From Pseudorhodoferax sp. Leaf274 (GTDB lineage Bacteria > Pseudomonadota > Gammaproteobacteria > Burkholderiales > Burkholderiaceae_C): a stretch of 64,000 nt of DNA. Where the stretch lies: the NCBI RefSeq assembly GCF_001422445.1, contig NZ_LMNA01000023.1:1-64000 (forward strand). Direction: 5' to 3'. How positions within the stretch are numbered: the first letter of the stretch is position 1; each line of letters begins with the position of its first letter. Below the pieces are notes generated by a model that saw only the letters and a list, made by a program, of their open reading frames with translations, did not search any database and was not told the origin of the DNA. Of the stretch, positions 48,940 to 59,307 are shown in pieces. The translations under genes were made by a program, and so were the position numbers.

Positions 48940-49151
48940 CGAGGCCACCGGGTGGCCTCTTCCGTTCATGTCCCCCGCCTTCGGCTCCTCCTTTACTTCG
49001 CTGCAGAGGCCACCCGATGTCCTCGGCCCGGGACACGTCGCGTCGTGCCGGCGCGTGCGACGCGACGCGGATGGACCGCGACGATGGCGTGCTCCACGCA
49101 GCGAAATAAAGGAGGAGCCCTGGGCCGCCTGCGGCCCTGGGCGGGGGACAT
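48940..49151. repeat. Large intergenic palindromic element
   Basis: The 317-bp gap 48894-49210 holds no gene. Outer arms ATGTCCCCCGCC (48968-48979) and GGCGGGGGACAT (49140-49151), plus GGCTCCTCCTTTACTTCGCTGC-type sequence at 48983-49004 and its near-perfect complement at 49098-49119 (one mismatch in 22), make a long inverted repeat. Inside is a further GTCGCGTCG/CGACGCGAC stem (about 49037-49066). A separate hairpin GAGGCCACC/GGTGGCCTC (48940-48958) precedes it. This looks like a MITE- or REP-like mobile repeat. Confidence 0.65.
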
Positions 49152-49210
49152 TCGCGGAGTGGGGTACGCCGTCGGCGTGGTCCTGGGCCAGACCGTGGTA
49201 TCGCTTCATC

Positions 49211-49925
<715 letters not shown>

Positions 49926-49933
<8 letters not shown>

Positions 49934-51740
49934 GGCGGGCCTCCAGTTCCAGGTCGTCTTCGTCGGGCTCGTCGGTGCCCAGGTAGGCGGCGATCACGCG
50001 CGGGTTGTTCTGCACCTCCAGGGGCTTGCCTTCGGCGATCTTCTCGCCGTAGTCGAGCACAATCACGTGGTCCGAGATGGCCATGACCAGGTCCATGTGG
50101 TGTTCGATCAGCAGCACGGTGATGCCGAGGTCGCGGACCCTGGCGATCACGCCGACCAGGTCCTGCGTCTCCTGCGGGTTCAGGCCCGCGGCCGGCTCGT
50201 CCAGCAGCAGCAGGCGCGGGTGGGTGGCCAGTGCGCGGGCCAGCTCCAGCCGGCGCTGCAGGCCGTAGGGCAGGCTGCCGGCGACTTCATCGGCCTTGTC
50301 CAGCAAGCCCAGGAAGTCGAGGATCTGCAGCGCTTCGTCGCGCGCTGCCAGTTCTTCGCGCTGGGCCGCTGGCAAACCCAGCAGGCAGCTCCAGAAGCCG
50401 GCGCGCATGTGGCGGTGCAGGCCCACCTTCACGTTGTCCAGCACCGACATGTCGGTGAACAGCTTGAGGTTCTGGAAGGTGCGGCCCAGGCCGATCGCGC
50501 AGATGCGGTTGGGCACCATGTGCACGATGCTCTGGCCCGCGAACTCGATGCTGCCGCGGTCGGGCGGATTGACGCCCGACAGGATGTTGAGCAGCGTGGT
50601 CTTGCCCGCGCCGTTCGGCCCGATCAGCGAATGGATGTGGCCGGTCTTGATGTCCATGTCGATGTTGTTGGTGGGCACCACCCCGCCGTAGGCCTTGTAG
50701 ACGGCGCGGGTCTGCAACAGCGGCTTGTCGGCCGCCGTCCGCTCGGCGGCGCGCAGCTTCCAGCCGGCGGTCGGCGCGGGCAGCACGGGCTTGCGGGCCA
50801 GGGCTGGCACCAGCTTCTTCGCCAGCCGGCCGAGTGCACCCGACAGCCCGTCGGGCATGGCGTACAGCGCGAACAGCAGCAGCGCGCCATAGGTGAAGTG
50901 CTGGGCCGTGGGCCAGCGCGCGAGGAACGCGTCCAGCAGCGTCAGCACCACGGCGCCCACCAGCGGCCCATAGACCGAGCTGCCGCCGAACAGCACGATC
51001 AAGAGGAAGAAGATCGACAGGCTGAAGTTGATGAAGTCCGAGTTGATGTACTGGTTCTGCTGCGCGATCAGCGCGCCCGCCAGCCCGCAGGTCACGGCGC
51101 TGACCACGAAGGCCAGCACCTTGAACTTGTAGACCGACACGCCCACGCTCTCGGCCGCCACCTCGGCCGTGTTGACGGCCATGAAGGCGCGGCCGTACTT
51201 GCCGTGCAGCAGCGCGCGGATCGTCAGGTGCGCCACGATGGCCAGCACACCGACGAACCAGACCCACTGGCTGTCGTTGAGTGCGCTCCCGGCGATGGAG
51301 GGCGGCACCACGCCGTAAATGCCGGCCTGGCCGCCGAACACGTTCTGCCATTCCGAGACCACCTTCTCGACCACGATGCCGAAGCCGATGGTGACCATGG
51401 CCAGCGCCGGCCCGCGCACACGCAGCGCGGGCAGCGCGATCAGCACGCCGAACAGCCCGGCCATGGCGCCCGCGGCGACGAAGGCGAGCCAGGGGTTCCA
51501 GCCCAGCCGCGCCGTCAGCAGCGCGGCCGTGTAGGCGCCCACCGCGAACAGCCCCGCATGGCCCAGCGATTTCTGGCCGGTGTGGCCGACCAGCACGTTG
51601 AGCCCGGCCGCGGCCAGGTAGTTCACGCCGATCAGGAACAGCACCTTGAGGTAGAAGCCGTTGGTGATGAGCACCGGGGCCAGCGCGATGGCGGCGGCGG
51701 CCAGCGCCACGCCGATGGCATGTCCTTTGCCGAACTGCAT
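49926..51740 (-). CDS. LivM-LivG fusion: ABC permease plus ATPase
   Basis: 604 residues from ATG 51740. Residues about 1-310 are a LivM-type permease with eight or more membrane helices (NYLAAAGLNVLVGHTGQKSLGHAG is the family loop). A short linker (about 315-345) joins it to a LivG-type ATPase with Walker A GPNGAGKTT, signature SLPYGLQRRLELARAL and Walker B LLLLDEPAAGLN. Fused LivMG occurs in betaproteobacteria. The start overlaps the livH stop. Confidence 0.92.
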
Positions 51741-52660
51741 CAGACCTTCTCCACCACGCGGCGGCCCAGCAGGCCTTCGGGCTTCAACACCAGCACCAGG
51801 ATGATCAGCAGGAAGATGCTGATCTCGCGCAGCTCGGCCTGCCACAGCCCGACCAGGGCCTCGATCAGCCCGAGCAGGAAGCCGCCCAGCATGCAGCCGC
51901 GCGCGTTGTTGAGGCCGCCCACGATGGCGGCCGAGAAGGCCTTGAGCGCCAGCGTGAGGCCCATGAAGACGGAGGCCGTGGTGATGGGCGCGATCAGCAG
52001 CCCCGCCAGCCCGGCCAGCGCCGAGCTGATGACGAAGGCCAGCACCACGATGGCCGAGACGTTGATGCCCATCAGCGTGGCGGCCGGCCCGCTGTGCGCG
52101 ACCGCGCGCACCGCCTTGCCGATCCTGGTCTTGCGCATCACGAAGTCCAGGCAGACCATGACCAGGATGCTGGAGACCAGCACCAGGATCTCTTGCGGCA
52201 GCACGCCGGCGCCGCCGATGCGGATCACCTCGTTGCCCAGCGGCGAAGGCATGACCAGCGGGGCCGGGCCCCAGATCGCGAGTGCCGTGTTCTGGATGAT
52301 GATGCCGAAGCCGATGGTGCTCATGACCCAGGCCAGCCCGCCCTGGCCCACGAAGGGCTTGACGGCCGCGTGGTACAGCAGCACGCCGAGAGCGCCCAGC
52401 ACCACGATGGAGATGGCCAGGGCCGCGAGGTAGCGGCCCGGCGTGACCTCGACGGCGCTGAGTGCGCCCGTGATGGGCTTGCCGGCCAGCAGCAGCACTG
52501 CGGAGACCGCCACATAGGCGCCGGCCACCAGGAACTCGCCCTGGCCGAAGTTGAACGTCCTGGTCGTGTTGTGGGTGATGTTGAAACCCAGCGCGACCAG
52601 CGCATAGATGCTGCCCAGCGCCAGGCCGCTGAAGACCGCCTGCAGGAGTGACGCGCCCAT
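51740..52660 (-). CDS. livH: Branched-chain-type ABC permease LivH
   Basis: 306 residues with about eight membrane helices and the LivH signature around GALSAVEVTPGR and HNTTRTFNFGQGEF. It forms a heterodimeric channel with the LivM domain. Separated from the binding-protein gene by 71 bp that contain a strong hairpin, which probably lowers permease expression relative to binding protein. Confidence 0.9.
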   Translation of the reverse strand: MGASLLQAVFSGLALGSIYALVALGFNITHNTTRTFNFGQGEFLVAGAYVAVSAVLLLAGKPITGALSAVEVTPGRYLAALAISIVVLGALGVLLYHAAVKPFVGQGGLAWVMSTIGFGIIIQNTALAIWGPAPLVMPSPLGNEVIRIGGAGVLPQEILVLVSSILVMVCLDFVMRKTRIGKAVRAVAHSGPAATLMGINVSAIVVLAFVISSALAGLAGLLIAPITTASVFMGLTLALKAFSAAIVGGLNNARGCMLGGFLLGLIEALVGLWQAELREISIFLLIILVLVLKPEGLLGRRVVEKV

Positions 52661-52691
52661 GTCTTCCCTTTGAAACCACGCGAGAAACGGG

Positions 52692-52713
52692 GCCCACGCC
52701 GCAGGGCGTGGGC
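52692..52713 (-). terminator. Attenuating hairpin between binding protein and livH genes
   Basis: GCCCACGCC (52692-52700), loop GCAG, GGCGTGGGC (52705-52713): a perfect 9-bp stem without a U-tract. Located where many transporter operons carry an mRNA-stabilising or partially terminating structure. Confidence 0.55.
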
Positions 52714-52731
52714 ATGGCCGGCAAGAAGGGC

Positions 52732-53934
52732 TTACTTCTTGAGGTCGGCCGGCGTCAGCGACTTGGTGAACTGGTCTTCATAGCGCACCGGTGCGCCGTT
52801 CTTCCAGCGCGCCAGGTAGAAGTCGGCCACCGACAGGCCCTCGTGCGCGGTCTTGGTGAAGGGCTTGTTGTAGGTCTTGATCACGCCTTCCACGCCGGTC
52901 ACGTTCTCGAGCGCGGCGGCGACCTTCTCGCCGTCGGTGCTGTTGGCCAGCTTCATCGCGGCGGCCAGCAGCATGACCGAGTCGTACGCCTGGGCCGAGC
53001 ATGGGAAGGTGGTCAGCGTCGGGAAGTTCTTGCGCACGCGCTCGCCCAGGGCCTTGGTCTTGGCGTTGGTGTCCTCGGTGGTGGACGCGGCCAGGATCAG
53101 GTGCTCGGACAGCTTCTCGCCGGCCATCTTGGGCAGCAGCGAGGACAGGTTGCCCCAGGTGCCCAGCGTCACCGGCATGTAGTTGATCTTCTCCATGCTG
53201 CGCAGCACCTGGGCCGTGCCGTCGGCGATGCCGTAGATGATCACGGTGTCGGCGCCGGCTGCCTTGATCTTGGACAGCTGCGAGGTGATGTCGGTGTCCT
53301 TGGGGCCGTACTTCTCGGTCGCCACCGGCGTCACGCCGTGCAGCGCCAGGATGTCGGTGGCGTCCTTGATGCCGCCCTGGCCGTAGCCGGTGGAATCGGC
53401 CAGGATGGCGATCTTCTTGTCCTTGGAAGCCTTGACGGCATAGGCGCCCAGCAGCGCCACCTGCTCGCGGTCGACCATGGACACACGGAACAGGTAGTTC
53501 TGCGGCTCCTTGGCATAGCGGTTGGTGATCTCGGTGGCGGTGCCGATGGGCACGACCACGGGGATCTTCTTCTGCTGCGGCAGGTGCAGCCAGGCCAGCG
53601 CATTGCCCGAGTTGGCCGGGCCGACCACGGCCTGCACCTTCTCGTTGTCGATCAGCTCGGTCATGTTCTGGATGGCCTTGGGCGGCGTGCCCTGGTCGTC
53701 GCGGATGACGCCGACCACCTTGCGGCCCATGATGCCGCCGGCCTTGTTGAGGTCCTCGATGGCGGCCTCGAAGCCCCAGCGGCCCGCGATGCCCAGTTCG
53801 GCCACGCCGCTGGCGGACTGGTCGGCGGTGTAGCCGATCTTGATGTCCTGGGCGTAGGCGGCGGCACCGGCCCACAGGGACCCGGCGATGGCGCCGGCGA
53901 CGGCGAGCTTGGCGAAACGGTGGACCGATGGCAT
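52732..53934 (-). CDS. ABC transporter substrate-binding protein, LivK family
   Basis: 400 residues from ATG 53934 (AAGGAG upstream). Signal peptide ends at AAYAQ-D (about 29). Type I periplasmic binding fold: IKIGYTADQSASGVAELGIAGRWGFEAAIEDLNKAGGIMGRKV, then VVGPANSGNALAW. Such proteins bind branched-chain amino acids, amides, or aliphatic and aromatic acids. The shared operator with mvaA suggests mevalonate or a similar acid as ligand; this is inference. It is the first gene of the transporter operon. Confidence 0.9.
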   Translation of the reverse strand: MPSVHRFAKLAVAGAIAGSLWAGAAAYAQDIKIGYTADQSASGVAELGIAGRWGFEAAIEDLNKAGGIMGRKVVGVIRDDQGTPPKAIQNMTELIDNEKVQAVVGPANSGNALAWLHLPQQKKIPVVVPIGTATEITNRYAKEPQNYLFRVSMVDREQVALLGAYAVKASKDKKIAILADSTGYGQGGIKDATDILALHGVTPVATEKYGPKDTDITSQLSKIKAAGADTVIIYGIADGTAQVLRSMEKINYMPVTLGTWGNLSSLLPKMAGEKLSEHLILAASTTEDTNAKTKALGERVRKNFPTLTTFPCSAQAYDSVMLLAAAMKLANSTDGEKVAAALENVTGVEGVIKTYNKPFTKTAHEGLSVADFYLARWKNGAPVRYEDQFTKSLTPADLKK

Positions 53935-54017
53935 GGGTTTGTCTCCTTGGGATGAACGGGGGGATGGATGGCCCGGCGCTTCTGCTGGCCCGGTGCTGCG
54001 GCCCCACTGTAGGGGAA

Positions 54018-54041
54018 CTGTATCCGTCGAAATAGGTACAG
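54018..54041. promoter_or_regulatory. MocR-type operator before the transporter operon
   Basis: CTGTATCCG-N6-TAGGTACAG, the same 9-6-9 geometry as 41977-42000, with the right half CTGTACCT/AGGTACAG core kept and the left half changed at two positions. It lies 84 bp upstream of the binding-protein ATG and 45 bp after the stop of the upstream GMC gene. Confidence 0.7.
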
Positions 54042-54086
54042 TTTGCCGGGACAGCGGTGGCTGGCGAGCGGGGGAACCCTGATGCT

Positions 54087-55700
54087 TCAGGCGTCTGCGC
54101 GCACCAGTTCGGCGGCCTTTTCGGCAATGGCCATGGTCGGCGCGCCGGTGTTGCCCGAGGGCATGGACGGCATGACCGAGGCATCGGCCACGCGCAGGCC
54201 TGCAAGCCCGTGCACGCGCAGCCGCGCATCGACCACGGCGCCGGGATCGCCGGCCGGCCCCATGCGGCAGGTGCCCATGAAGTGCCAGGCCGTGCCGCCG
54301 CGCTGGCGGGCATGCTCGAGCAGCGTCTCGTCGCTGGTGGCGTCCGCGGCGGGCGCCTCGTCGGCCTGCACGTAGGGCGCCAACTGGGGGCTGTGCAGCA
54401 GCCGGCGTGCCAGCCGCAGCGCATCCACCAGCACCTGGCGGTCGCGCGGGTCGTCCAGGTAGTTGGGCTGGATCTCGGGCGGCGCGAACGCATCGTTTGA
54501 GCGCGCATGCACGAAGCCGCGGCTGTGCGGGCGCAGCTGGTACACGCCCAGCGTCATGCCGGGGAAGCTGTCGAGCCGGCCAGCGATGCCGGAGGCGTAG
54601 CTGCCGGGCGAGAAGTGGAACTGCAGGTCTTCGCTCGCCACCCCGGGCCGCGAGCGCGCGAACGCATAGGCCACGGAGGGGCTGATGGCCAGCACGCTGG
54701 GCCGGCCCAGCGCCCAGCGCGCGATCTGGCCCAGCAAGGGCAGGCCGCGCGCCGTGCGGTTGATGGTGTCCACGCCCTGCACGCGCACGGTGGAGCGCAC
54801 CATGAAGTGGTCCTGCAGGGCCTCGCCGACACCGGGCAGCGCATGCCGCAGCGGGATGCCCAGCGTCTGCAGCAGGGCCGGTGCGCCCACGCCCGAGAGT
54901 TCCAGCAGCTTGGGGCTGTTGAGCGCACCCGCGCACAGCAGCACCTCGCGCGTGGCGCGCACCGTCTGCTCGGGCGCGCCGGGGCCCGCGCGCCAGCGCA
55001 CGCCCACGGCACGTTTGTTCTCGAACACGATGGATTGCGCGTGCGCGTCGGTGCGCACCGTGAGGTTGGGCCGCCCGCGCGCCGGCCGCAGGAAGGCCTT
55101 GGCCGCGCTCACGCGCCAGCCCTTGTGGATCCAGCGCTGGTAGTAGCCCGCGCCGCCCTGCTGGCCGCAGTTGTAGTCGTGCTGGCGCGGCACGTTCAGC
55201 AGGGCAGCCGCGCCGTCGATGAATGCATCGCACAGCGGGTGGCGCCAATCGCAGTCGGTGATGGGCAGCGGGCCGTCGCCACCGCGCCAGCGCGGATCGA
55301 AGTTGCCGATGCGGCGCTCGGTGCGCTTGAACAGCGGCAGCAGCGCGGCGTGGTCCCAACCCGGGTTGCCGGCCGCGGCCCAGGCGTCGTAGTCGGCCGG
55401 CACGCCGCGCGTGTAGTTGAAGCCGTTGATGGCGCTGGAGCCGCCCAGCGTGCGGCCGACCTGCACCGTGACTTCTCGCCCGGCCGTCCAGTGCGTGGGC
55501 GCCGTCTTGAAGGGCCAGGTGTAGCGCGGGTCGTAGCCCACCTTGATGAAGCCGGCCGGGATGTGGATGAAGGGGTTGCGGTCGGGCGGGCCGGCCTCCA
55601 GCAGGCAGACGCTGTGGCGGCCGTCCGCGCTCAGGCGGTTGGCCAGCAGGCAGCCGGCCGCGCCGGCGCCCACGATCACGTAGTCGTAGCTTTCTTGCAT
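54087..55700 (-). CDS. GMC-family FAD alcohol oxidoreductase (copy 2)
   Basis: 537 residues from ATG 55700 (MQESYDYVIVGAGAAG). FAD motif at 11-16, GRTLGGSSAINGFNYTRG, GALNSPKLLELSGVG, and the catalytic His in AWHFMGTCRMG. It aligns along its whole length with the gene at 47268-48893, so the two are paralogues bracketing the transporter operon. Probably oxidises a related alcohol. Upstream is a 70-bp divergent gap with the TSUP gene. Confidence 0.9.
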   Translation of the reverse strand: MQESYDYVIVGAGAAGCLLANRLSADGRHSVCLLEAGPPDRNPFIHIPAGFIKVGYDPRYTWPFKTAPTHWTAGREVTVQVGRTLGGSSAINGFNYTRGVPADYDAWAAAGNPGWDHAALLPLFKRTERRIGNFDPRWRGGDGPLPITDCDWRHPLCDAFIDGAAALLNVPRQHDYNCGQQGGAGYYQRWIHKGWRVSAAKAFLRPARGRPNLTVRTDAHAQSIVFENKRAVGVRWRAGPGAPEQTVRATREVLLCAGALNSPKLLELSGVGAPALLQTLGIPLRHALPGVGEALQDHFMVRSTVRVQGVDTINRTARGLPLLGQIARWALGRPSVLAISPSVAYAFARSRPGVASEDLQFHFSPGSYASGIAGRLDSFPGMTLGVYQLRPHSRGFVHARSNDAFAPPEIQPNYLDDPRDRQVLVDALRLARRLLHSPQLAPYVQADEAPAADATSDETLLEHARQRGGTAWHFMGTCRMGPAGDPGAVVDARLRVHGLAGLRVADASVMPSMPSGNTGAPTMAIAEKAAELVRADA

Positions 55701-55770
55701 CTGCGCGGGTCTCCTGGCCGGCCTACACTGCGCCGGCTTTTTTTGTGTCCGAAGACCATACCACCGCGCG

Positions 55771-56526
55771 ATGGACCTGCCTTTGATCACCGGCTGGGCG
55801 TTCTACGCCACGGCCATTCCGGCCGTGCTGCTGCTGGGCCTGTCCAAGAGCGGCTTTGGCGCCGGCCTGGGCTCGCTGGCGGTGCCGCTGATGGCGCTGG
55901 CCATCCCCGTGCCGCAGGCCGCAGCGCTGCTGATGCCCGTGCTGCTGCTGTGCGACATCCTGAGCGTGGCCGCCTTCCGGCGCGACCTCGACAAGGCCCT
56001 GCTGTGGCTGCTGATCCCGTTCGGCCTGCTCGGCACCGTGGTCGGCACGGCGCTGTTCCGCGTGCTTGACGGGCATACCGTGTCCACGCTGGTGGGCGCA
56101 TTCACGCTGCTGTTCCTGGCGCAGCGCTGGCTCTTTCCGCCGCGCGCCGACAGCCCACCGCCGCCGCGCTGGGCCGGCCGGCTGCTGGCCACGGTGTCCG
56201 GTTTCACGAGCTTCGTCTCGCACACCGGCGGCCCGCCGATCAACGCCTACGTGATCCCGCTGCGGCTCGCGCCCGTGCAGTTCGCGGCCACGATGGCCGT
56301 GTTCTTCTTCTGCATCAACCTGTCCAAGTGGGTGCCGTACACCTGGCTCGGGCTGTTCGATGCGCGAAACATCGCCACCTCGCTGGTGCTGCTGCCGTTC
56401 GCGCCGGTCGGCGTCTGGGCGGGCGTGCGTTTTGCGCGGCGCGTGTCGCCGGCGCTGTTCTACCGGCTCATCAACATCGGCATGCTGCTGACGGGCCTCA
56501 AGCTGCTCTGGGACGGGCTGCGCTGA
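55771..56526 (+). CDS. TauE/SafE (TSUP) family membrane exporter
   Basis: 251 residues with about eight membrane helices in two similar halves; the repeat motifs are SKSGFGAGLGSLAVPLMAL (26-44) and GFTSFVSHTGGPPINAYVIPL in the second half. TSUP proteins move sulfite, sulfoacetate or other organic anions. Divergent from GMC copy 2 and 3 bp from the convergent GntR gene end. Substrate unknown. Confidence 0.88.
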   Translation: MDLPLITGWAFYATAIPAVLLLGLSKSGFGAGLGSLAVPLMALAIPVPQAAALLMPVLLLCDILSVAAFRRDLDKALLWLLIPFGLLGTVVGTALFRVLDGHTVSTLVGAFTLLFLAQRWLFPPRADSPPPPRWAGRLLATVSGFTSFVSHTGGPPINAYVIPLRLAPVQFAATMAVFFFCINLSKWVPYTWLGLFDARNIATSLVLLPFAPVGVWAGVRFARRVSPALFYRLINIGMLLTGLKLLWDGLR

Positions 56527-56529
56527 GGC

Positions 56530-57228
56530 TCAGGCGGTCGTACTGCGCCGCAGCGCGCTCTCCACGTTGCGCTGGGTGCTGCGGATGTGCTCGGCCAGCA
56601 GCGCGCAGGCGGTGTCGGCGTCGCGCTTGAGCGTGGCGTCCATCATGCGCCGGTGTTCGCTGGACTTGCGGCGCGCGCTCTGGCGGTTCCGGGCCGAGAA
56701 GCGGCGGTAGCGCTCGGCCTGGTCGAACAGGCTGGCGCTCCAGCGGCGCTGGCGCTCGGACGGGCAGGCCGCCAGCAGTGCCATGTGGAAGGCGCGGTGC
56801 ACCTCGCTCCATTCCTCGTCCAGCACCTGCGGGCCGTCCGTCAGCCGCGACTCCACCTTCTCCAGCCGGTGGAAGGCCGAGACGATGGCCGCCTCCCAGG
56901 CGTCGTCGCCGGCCGCGATGGCGCCGCGCAGCGCCTCCACGTCCAGCATCAGCCGCATGTGCGTGATGTCGTCCAGGTCGGCCTCGGACAGCGCCGCCAC
57001 GCGGAAGCCCCGGCGCTCGTCTGCGCGCACCAGGCCCTCCTGCGCCAGCCGGCTCAGCGCCTCGCGCAGCGGGCTGCTGGAGTAGCCGTAGTGGCGTTGC
57101 AGTTCATCGAGCTTGAGCTTGTTGCCCGGCGCAAAGGTGCCGGCCAGCACATCGTGGCGCAGGCTGCGGAAGGCCTGCTCGGTGAGCGGGGCACCGGCGT
57201 CTGGCGTGGAAATGGTGGCGGTGTTCAC
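56530..57228 (-). CDS. GntR-family regulator with FCD domain (FadR subfamily)
   Basis: 232 residues. N-terminal winged helix (LTEQAFRSLRHDVLAGTFAPGNKLKLDELQRHYGYSSSPLREALSRLAQEGLV) and a helical FCD effector domain with metal-ligand candidates Asp (DDITHMRLMLD) and His (EVHRAFHMALL, EHRRMMDATL). These regulators bind small carboxylates. Divergent from the FAH-led catabolic operon, which it most likely represses through a dyad at 57329-57342. Confidence 0.9.
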   Translation of the reverse strand: MNTATISTPDAGAPLTEQAFRSLRHDVLAGTFAPGNKLKLDELQRHYGYSSSPLREALSRLAQEGLVRADERRGFRVAALSEADLDDITHMRLMLDVEALRGAIAAGDDAWEAAIVSAFHRLEKVESRLTDGPQVLDEEWSEVHRAFHMALLAACPSERQRRWSASLFDQAERYRRFSARNRQSARRKSSEHRRMMDATLKRDADTACALLAEHIRSTQRNVESALRRSTTA

Positions 57229-57408
57229 GCCGGAATTCTATGCACGTGCCTGCCGTTCCGTGCACGGAGCGCCAAAACTGCTGGATCAGGGTAAACGAGC
57301 ACAAAACTACGACTATGCTTAAAAATAGTTTTGTGCATAAAATTTGACGCATGCCGATGGCGTACTGCCGACGGCATCTCCCTCATCCACACGTCCAAGG
57401 ACCTTCCC
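57229..57408. promoter_or_regulatory. Divergent control region of the FAH operon
   Basis: 180 bp without a gene. It contains TTTTGTGCATAAAA (57329-57342), a 14-bp dyad with one mismatched pair and typical of FCD-type GntR operators. The surrounding 57300-57345 is AT-rich, and TAAAAT (57338-57343) is a possible -10 for the rightward operon, so binding would block it. The last 65 bp before ATG 57409 carry AAGGACC as ribosome site. Confidence 0.55.
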
Positions 57409-58269
57409 ATGAAACTCCTGTCCTACCACCTCGCCGGCCGCGACACCTGGGGCGTCGTGCTCGGCGGCGGCGTTGCCGAACTGGCGCAGCGCACCGGCCA
57501 CGCCAGCCTGGCCGACTTCATCGCCAGCCCCGATTTCGCGCGGCGCGACACACTGGTCGCGGGCCTGAAGGCCGATGCGCAGCTGGGCGATATCCGCTTC
57601 CTGCCGGTCATTCCGAAGCCCGAGAAGATCGTCTGCGCGGTGCGCAACTACATGGACCACCACCAGGAGGTGCTGGCCGCCGGCATGCAGCGCGAGCTGT
57701 CGGAAGAGCCGCCGATCTTCCTGCGCGTGTGGCGCTCGCAGACGCCGCACAACGGCCCCATCGTGCGCCCGCGCGTGTCCGAGTCGCTGGACTGGGAGGG
57801 CGAGCTGGCCGTCGTCATCGGCCAGGGCGGCCGCGACATCGCCGAGGCCGATGCGTTCCAGCACGTGGCCGGCTACAGCGTCTACAACGACGCCAGCGTG
57901 CGCGAATGGCAGTTCCACGCCAAGCAGATCGCCTCGGGCAAGAACTTCGAGTCCACCGGTGGCTTTGGCCCCTGGATGGTGACGGCCGACGAGATCGAAC
58001 CGGGCCGCGAACTGAAGCTCGTCACGCGGCTGAACGGCGAGACCGTGCAGTCCAGCCACACGGGCCACATGATCTTCAGCATCCCCAAGCTGATCGCCTA
58101 CGCCTCGACCATCTTCACGCTGGTGCCGGGCGACGTGATCGCCACCGGCACGCCGGCCGGTGTGGGCTGGAGCCGCAAGCCGCAGTGGTTCATGAAGCCG
58201 GGCGACGTGGTCGAGGTGGAGATCGAGGCCATCGGCACGCTGCGCAACCCGGTCGTCGCGCAGGACTGA
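57409..58269 (+). CDS. Fumarylacetoacetate hydrolase family protein
   Basis: 286 residues from ATG 57409. The FAH C-terminal catalytic fold is evident: IVCAVRNYMDHHQEV, the metal-binding LDWEGELAVVIG with Glu pair, NDASVREWQ, GFGPWMVTADEI and VIATGTPAGVGW. Members hydrolyse or decarboxylate acylpyruvates or 2-oxo-enoic acids in ring-cleavage pathways. First gene of the six-gene rightward unit. Confidence 0.9.
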   Translation: MKLLSYHLAGRDTWGVVLGGGVAELAQRTGHASLADFIASPDFARRDTLVAGLKADAQLGDIRFLPVIPKPEKIVCAVRNYMDHHQEVLAAGMQRELSEEPPIFLRVWRSQTPHNGPIVRPRVSESLDWEGELAVVIGQGGRDIAEADAFQHVAGYSVYNDASVREWQFHAKQIASGKNFESTGGFGPWMVTADEIEPGRELKLVTRLNGETVQSSHTGHMIFSIPKLIAYASTIFTLVPGDVIATGTPAGVGWSRKPQWFMKPGDVVEVEIEAIGTLRNPVVAQD

Positions 58270-58319
58270 ACCCTTCCACCACAGGACGGCCCGCACGACG
58301 GGACGCCGCGGAGACACGC

Positions 58320-59288
58320 ATGCACCGACGCCACCTTCTCGCCCTGGGCGCCGCCTTAAGCGCCAGCGCAGCCCTGCCGGCCCTGGCCCAGGCCTGGCCC
58401 GAGCGGCCCATCAAGATCTACCAGGGCTTCGCCCCGGGCGGCAACGCCGATGCCATCGCCCGTGCCGTCGGCGTTGAGCTCGGCAAGACGCTGGGCCAGC
58501 CCGTCGTGGTGGAGTCGCAGGCCGGTGCCGGCGGCACCATCGCGGCCGGCAGCGTGGCGCGCGCCAAGCCCGACGGCTACACGCTGCTGCTGGCCACGGG
58601 CGGCCACGCGGTGGCGGGCGCGCTGTACCAGCACCTGCCCTACAGGACGGTGGCCGACTTCGAGGCCATCTGCACCGTCACCTTCTTCCCGTTCCTGGTG
58701 GTGGTGCGCGCCGACGCACGCTACCGCAGCTTCGGCGACGTGCTGGAGGCCGCGCGCGCCAGGCCGGACGCGGTGTCGTACGGCTCGGCCGGCATTGGCT
58801 CCACCCACCACCTGGCCGGCGAGCTGCTGACCAAGATGGCCAAGGTGCCCATGCTGCACGTGCCGTATCGCGGCGACGCGGCGGCCGTCACCGCGCTGCT
58901 GTCGGGCGACGTGCCCTTCATCATCGCGCCGCCCACGGCCGTGATGTCCAACATCCAGGCCGGCAAGCTGCGCGCGCTGGCCACCACCGGCCCGCAGCGC
59001 TGGCCCGGCCTGCCGAACGTACCCACCGTGGCCGAGCAGGGCGTGCCGGGCTACGACGTGCGTTCCTGGGCCGGCCTGCTGGCGCCGGCCGGCACGCCGC
59101 GCCCCATCGTCGACCGGCTGAACGCCGACACGCACAAGGCCCTGCAGGCCGCAGCCGTGCGCCAGCGGCTGGAAGACATGGGCGGCGAGGCACGCGGCAG
59201 CACGCCCGACGAGATGAAGACCATGGTGGCCCGCGAGCTCGAGAAGTGGACCATGGTGGTGGCCGAATCCCAAATCCCCAAGCAATGA
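58320..59288 (+). CDS. Bug-family (TctC-like) periplasmic binding protein
   Basis: 322 residues with a signal peptide (HLLALGAALSASAALPALAQA). Family motifs: WPERPIKIYQGFAPGGNADAIARAVG, VVESQAGAGGTIAA, YGSAGIGSTHHLAGELL and VPYRGDAAAVTALLSGDV. Bug proteins bind carboxylates for tripartite tricarboxylate transport or signalling and are expanded in Bordetella and Comamonadaceae. No TctA/TctB genes are next to it, so it may be an orphan receptor sensing the operon's substrate. Confidence 0.9.
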   Translation: MHRRHLLALGAALSASAALPALAQAWPERPIKIYQGFAPGGNADAIARAVGVELGKTLGQPVVVESQAGAGGTIAAGSVARAKPDGYTLLLATGGHAVAGALYQHLPYRTVADFEAICTVTFFPFLVVVRADARYRSFGDVLEAARARPDAVSYGSAGIGSTHHLAGELLTKMAKVPMLHVPYRGDAAAVTALLSGDVPFIIAPPTAVMSNIQAGKLRALATTGPQRWPGLPNVPTVAEQGVPGYDVRSWAGLLAPAGTPRPIVDRLNADTHKALQAAAVRQRLEDMGGEARGSTPDEMKTMVARELEKWTMVVAESQIPKQ

Positions 59289-59307
59289 CGCAACCCAAGG
59301 TTTCCGC

